NCBI GenBank assembly: GCA_963662375.2
Contig: CAXXRP010000010.1
Span: 452,659-516,658, forward strand
Source of the DNA: UBA11612 sp963662375
Lineage (GTDB): Bacteria > Pseudomonadota > Alphaproteobacteria > Rhodospirillales > Rhodospirillaceae
DNA: 64,000 bases
Direction of reading: 5' to 3'
Shown piece by piece: positions 63,774 to 64,000 of the stretch. Both the position numbers and the translations under genes were made by a program. The notes under the pieces are model-generated. The model ran no database searches and was not told the origin of the DNA. It worked only from the letters and a program-made list of their open reading frames with translations. Numbering within the stretch: position 1 is the first letter of the stretch; the number at the start of each line of letters is the position of its first letter.

Positions 63774-64000
63774 ATGATCGTTGCGTCGCTCAGCTTTTAT
63801 CTGTTCGCCATTATCGCGGTTGTCAGCGCGCTGACCGTCATCTTTCAGCGCAACCCCGTGCATTCGGTGTTGTGGTTGATCCTGACGTTCTTCAATGCGG
63901 CGGGTCTTTTTGTTCTCTTAGGCGCCGAATTCGTCGCCATGATTTTAGTGGTTGTGTATGTGGGTGCCGTCGCGGTGCTGTTTCTGTTCGTGGTGATGAT
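63774..64000 (+). CDS. nuoJ: NADH-quinone oxidoreductase subunit J (cut by window end)
   Basis: ATG 63774 opens MIVASLSFYLFAIIAVVSAL, followed by FQRNPVHSVLWLILTFFNAA and FVAMILVVVYVGAVAVLFLF, the first helices of NuoJ. About 75 residues are visible. GGGAGAGGGG lies just upstream. The 100-bp gap after nuoI has no other feature. Confidence 0.92.
   Translation, partial: MIVASLSFYLFAIIAVVSALTVIFQRNPVHSVLWLILTFFNAAGLFVLLGAEFVAMILVVVYVGAVAVLFLFVVM

Overview
The window is 64 kb of alphaproteobacterial chromosome, most like Rhodospirillales. The evidence is gene order: ruvC-ruvA-ruvB-ybgC-tolQRAB-pal-cpoB-tilS-ftsH, folP with its long N-terminal extension, hisZ-purA, serC-serA, tig-clpP-clpX-lon-hupB-tRNA-Val-nuoA..J, and zapA-6S RNA-fau. 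Base composition is moderately GC rich and most housekeeping genes are intact and tightly packed, often with ATGA stop/start overlaps. Assignment below class level is inference.

Layout. 1-1819: efp (partial) divergent from epmA, which modifies it. 2120-5843: a TetR regulator and a membrane fusion lipoprotein/ABC ATPase/ABC-2 permease exporter in one overlapping operon, with a promoter and operator implying autoregulation and a leaderless mRNA. 5844-7914: a small unknown gene, then thiE and a class I aldolase on the minus strand. 8158-13572: small coiled-coil protein, zapA, 6S RNA, fau, a YmdB-like phosphodiesterase, yebC, ruvCAB. 13569-19684: tol-pal cluster, with ybgC broken at a run of 14 G. 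19722-24389: tilS, ftsH, folP. 24582-27938: a TauE/SafE permease gene split by an IS21-family element and also frameshifted. 28020-36121: glmM, thiD, a methyltransferase relic, serC, serA, hisZ, purA. 36153-42535: an accessory stretch with rluD, a JAMM peptidase, a secreted metallo-beta-lactamase-fold protein, a decayed Tat-signal aminotransferase, decayed DNA and a D-amino-acid dehydrogenase. 42656-51695: nnrDE, tRNA-Leu, a frameshifted trigger factor gene, clpP, clpX, lon, hupB, tRNA-Val. 51828-55048: relic of a TonB-dependent receptor carrying a second, almost identical IS21 copy. 55334-64000: nuoA to nuoJ (partial), encoding respiratory complex I.

How the genes work together: EF-P and EpmA relieve ribosome stalling at proline runs, and Pal in this same window carries 12 consecutive prolines. 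The Tol-Pal genes build the envelope constriction machine. ClpXP, Lon and FtsH cover ATP-dependent proteolysis. RuvABC resolves Holliday junctions. SerC and SerA make serine, and the nuo operon supplies the main NADH dehydrogenase.

The most notable theme is not a new defence or biosynthetic system, of which I found no sign, but gene decay within an otherwise healthy core genome: six genes are broken (ybgC, the TauE/SafE permease, a COG4627-like methyltransferase, a Tat aminotransferase, tig and a TonB receptor), alongside two recent IS21 insertions. Either this lineage is in early genome erosion or some of the single-base breaks are assembly errors. The 4-bp duplication in tig, the in-frame stop in the methyltransferase relic, the deletion in the receptor and the IS insertions are hard to explain as errors.
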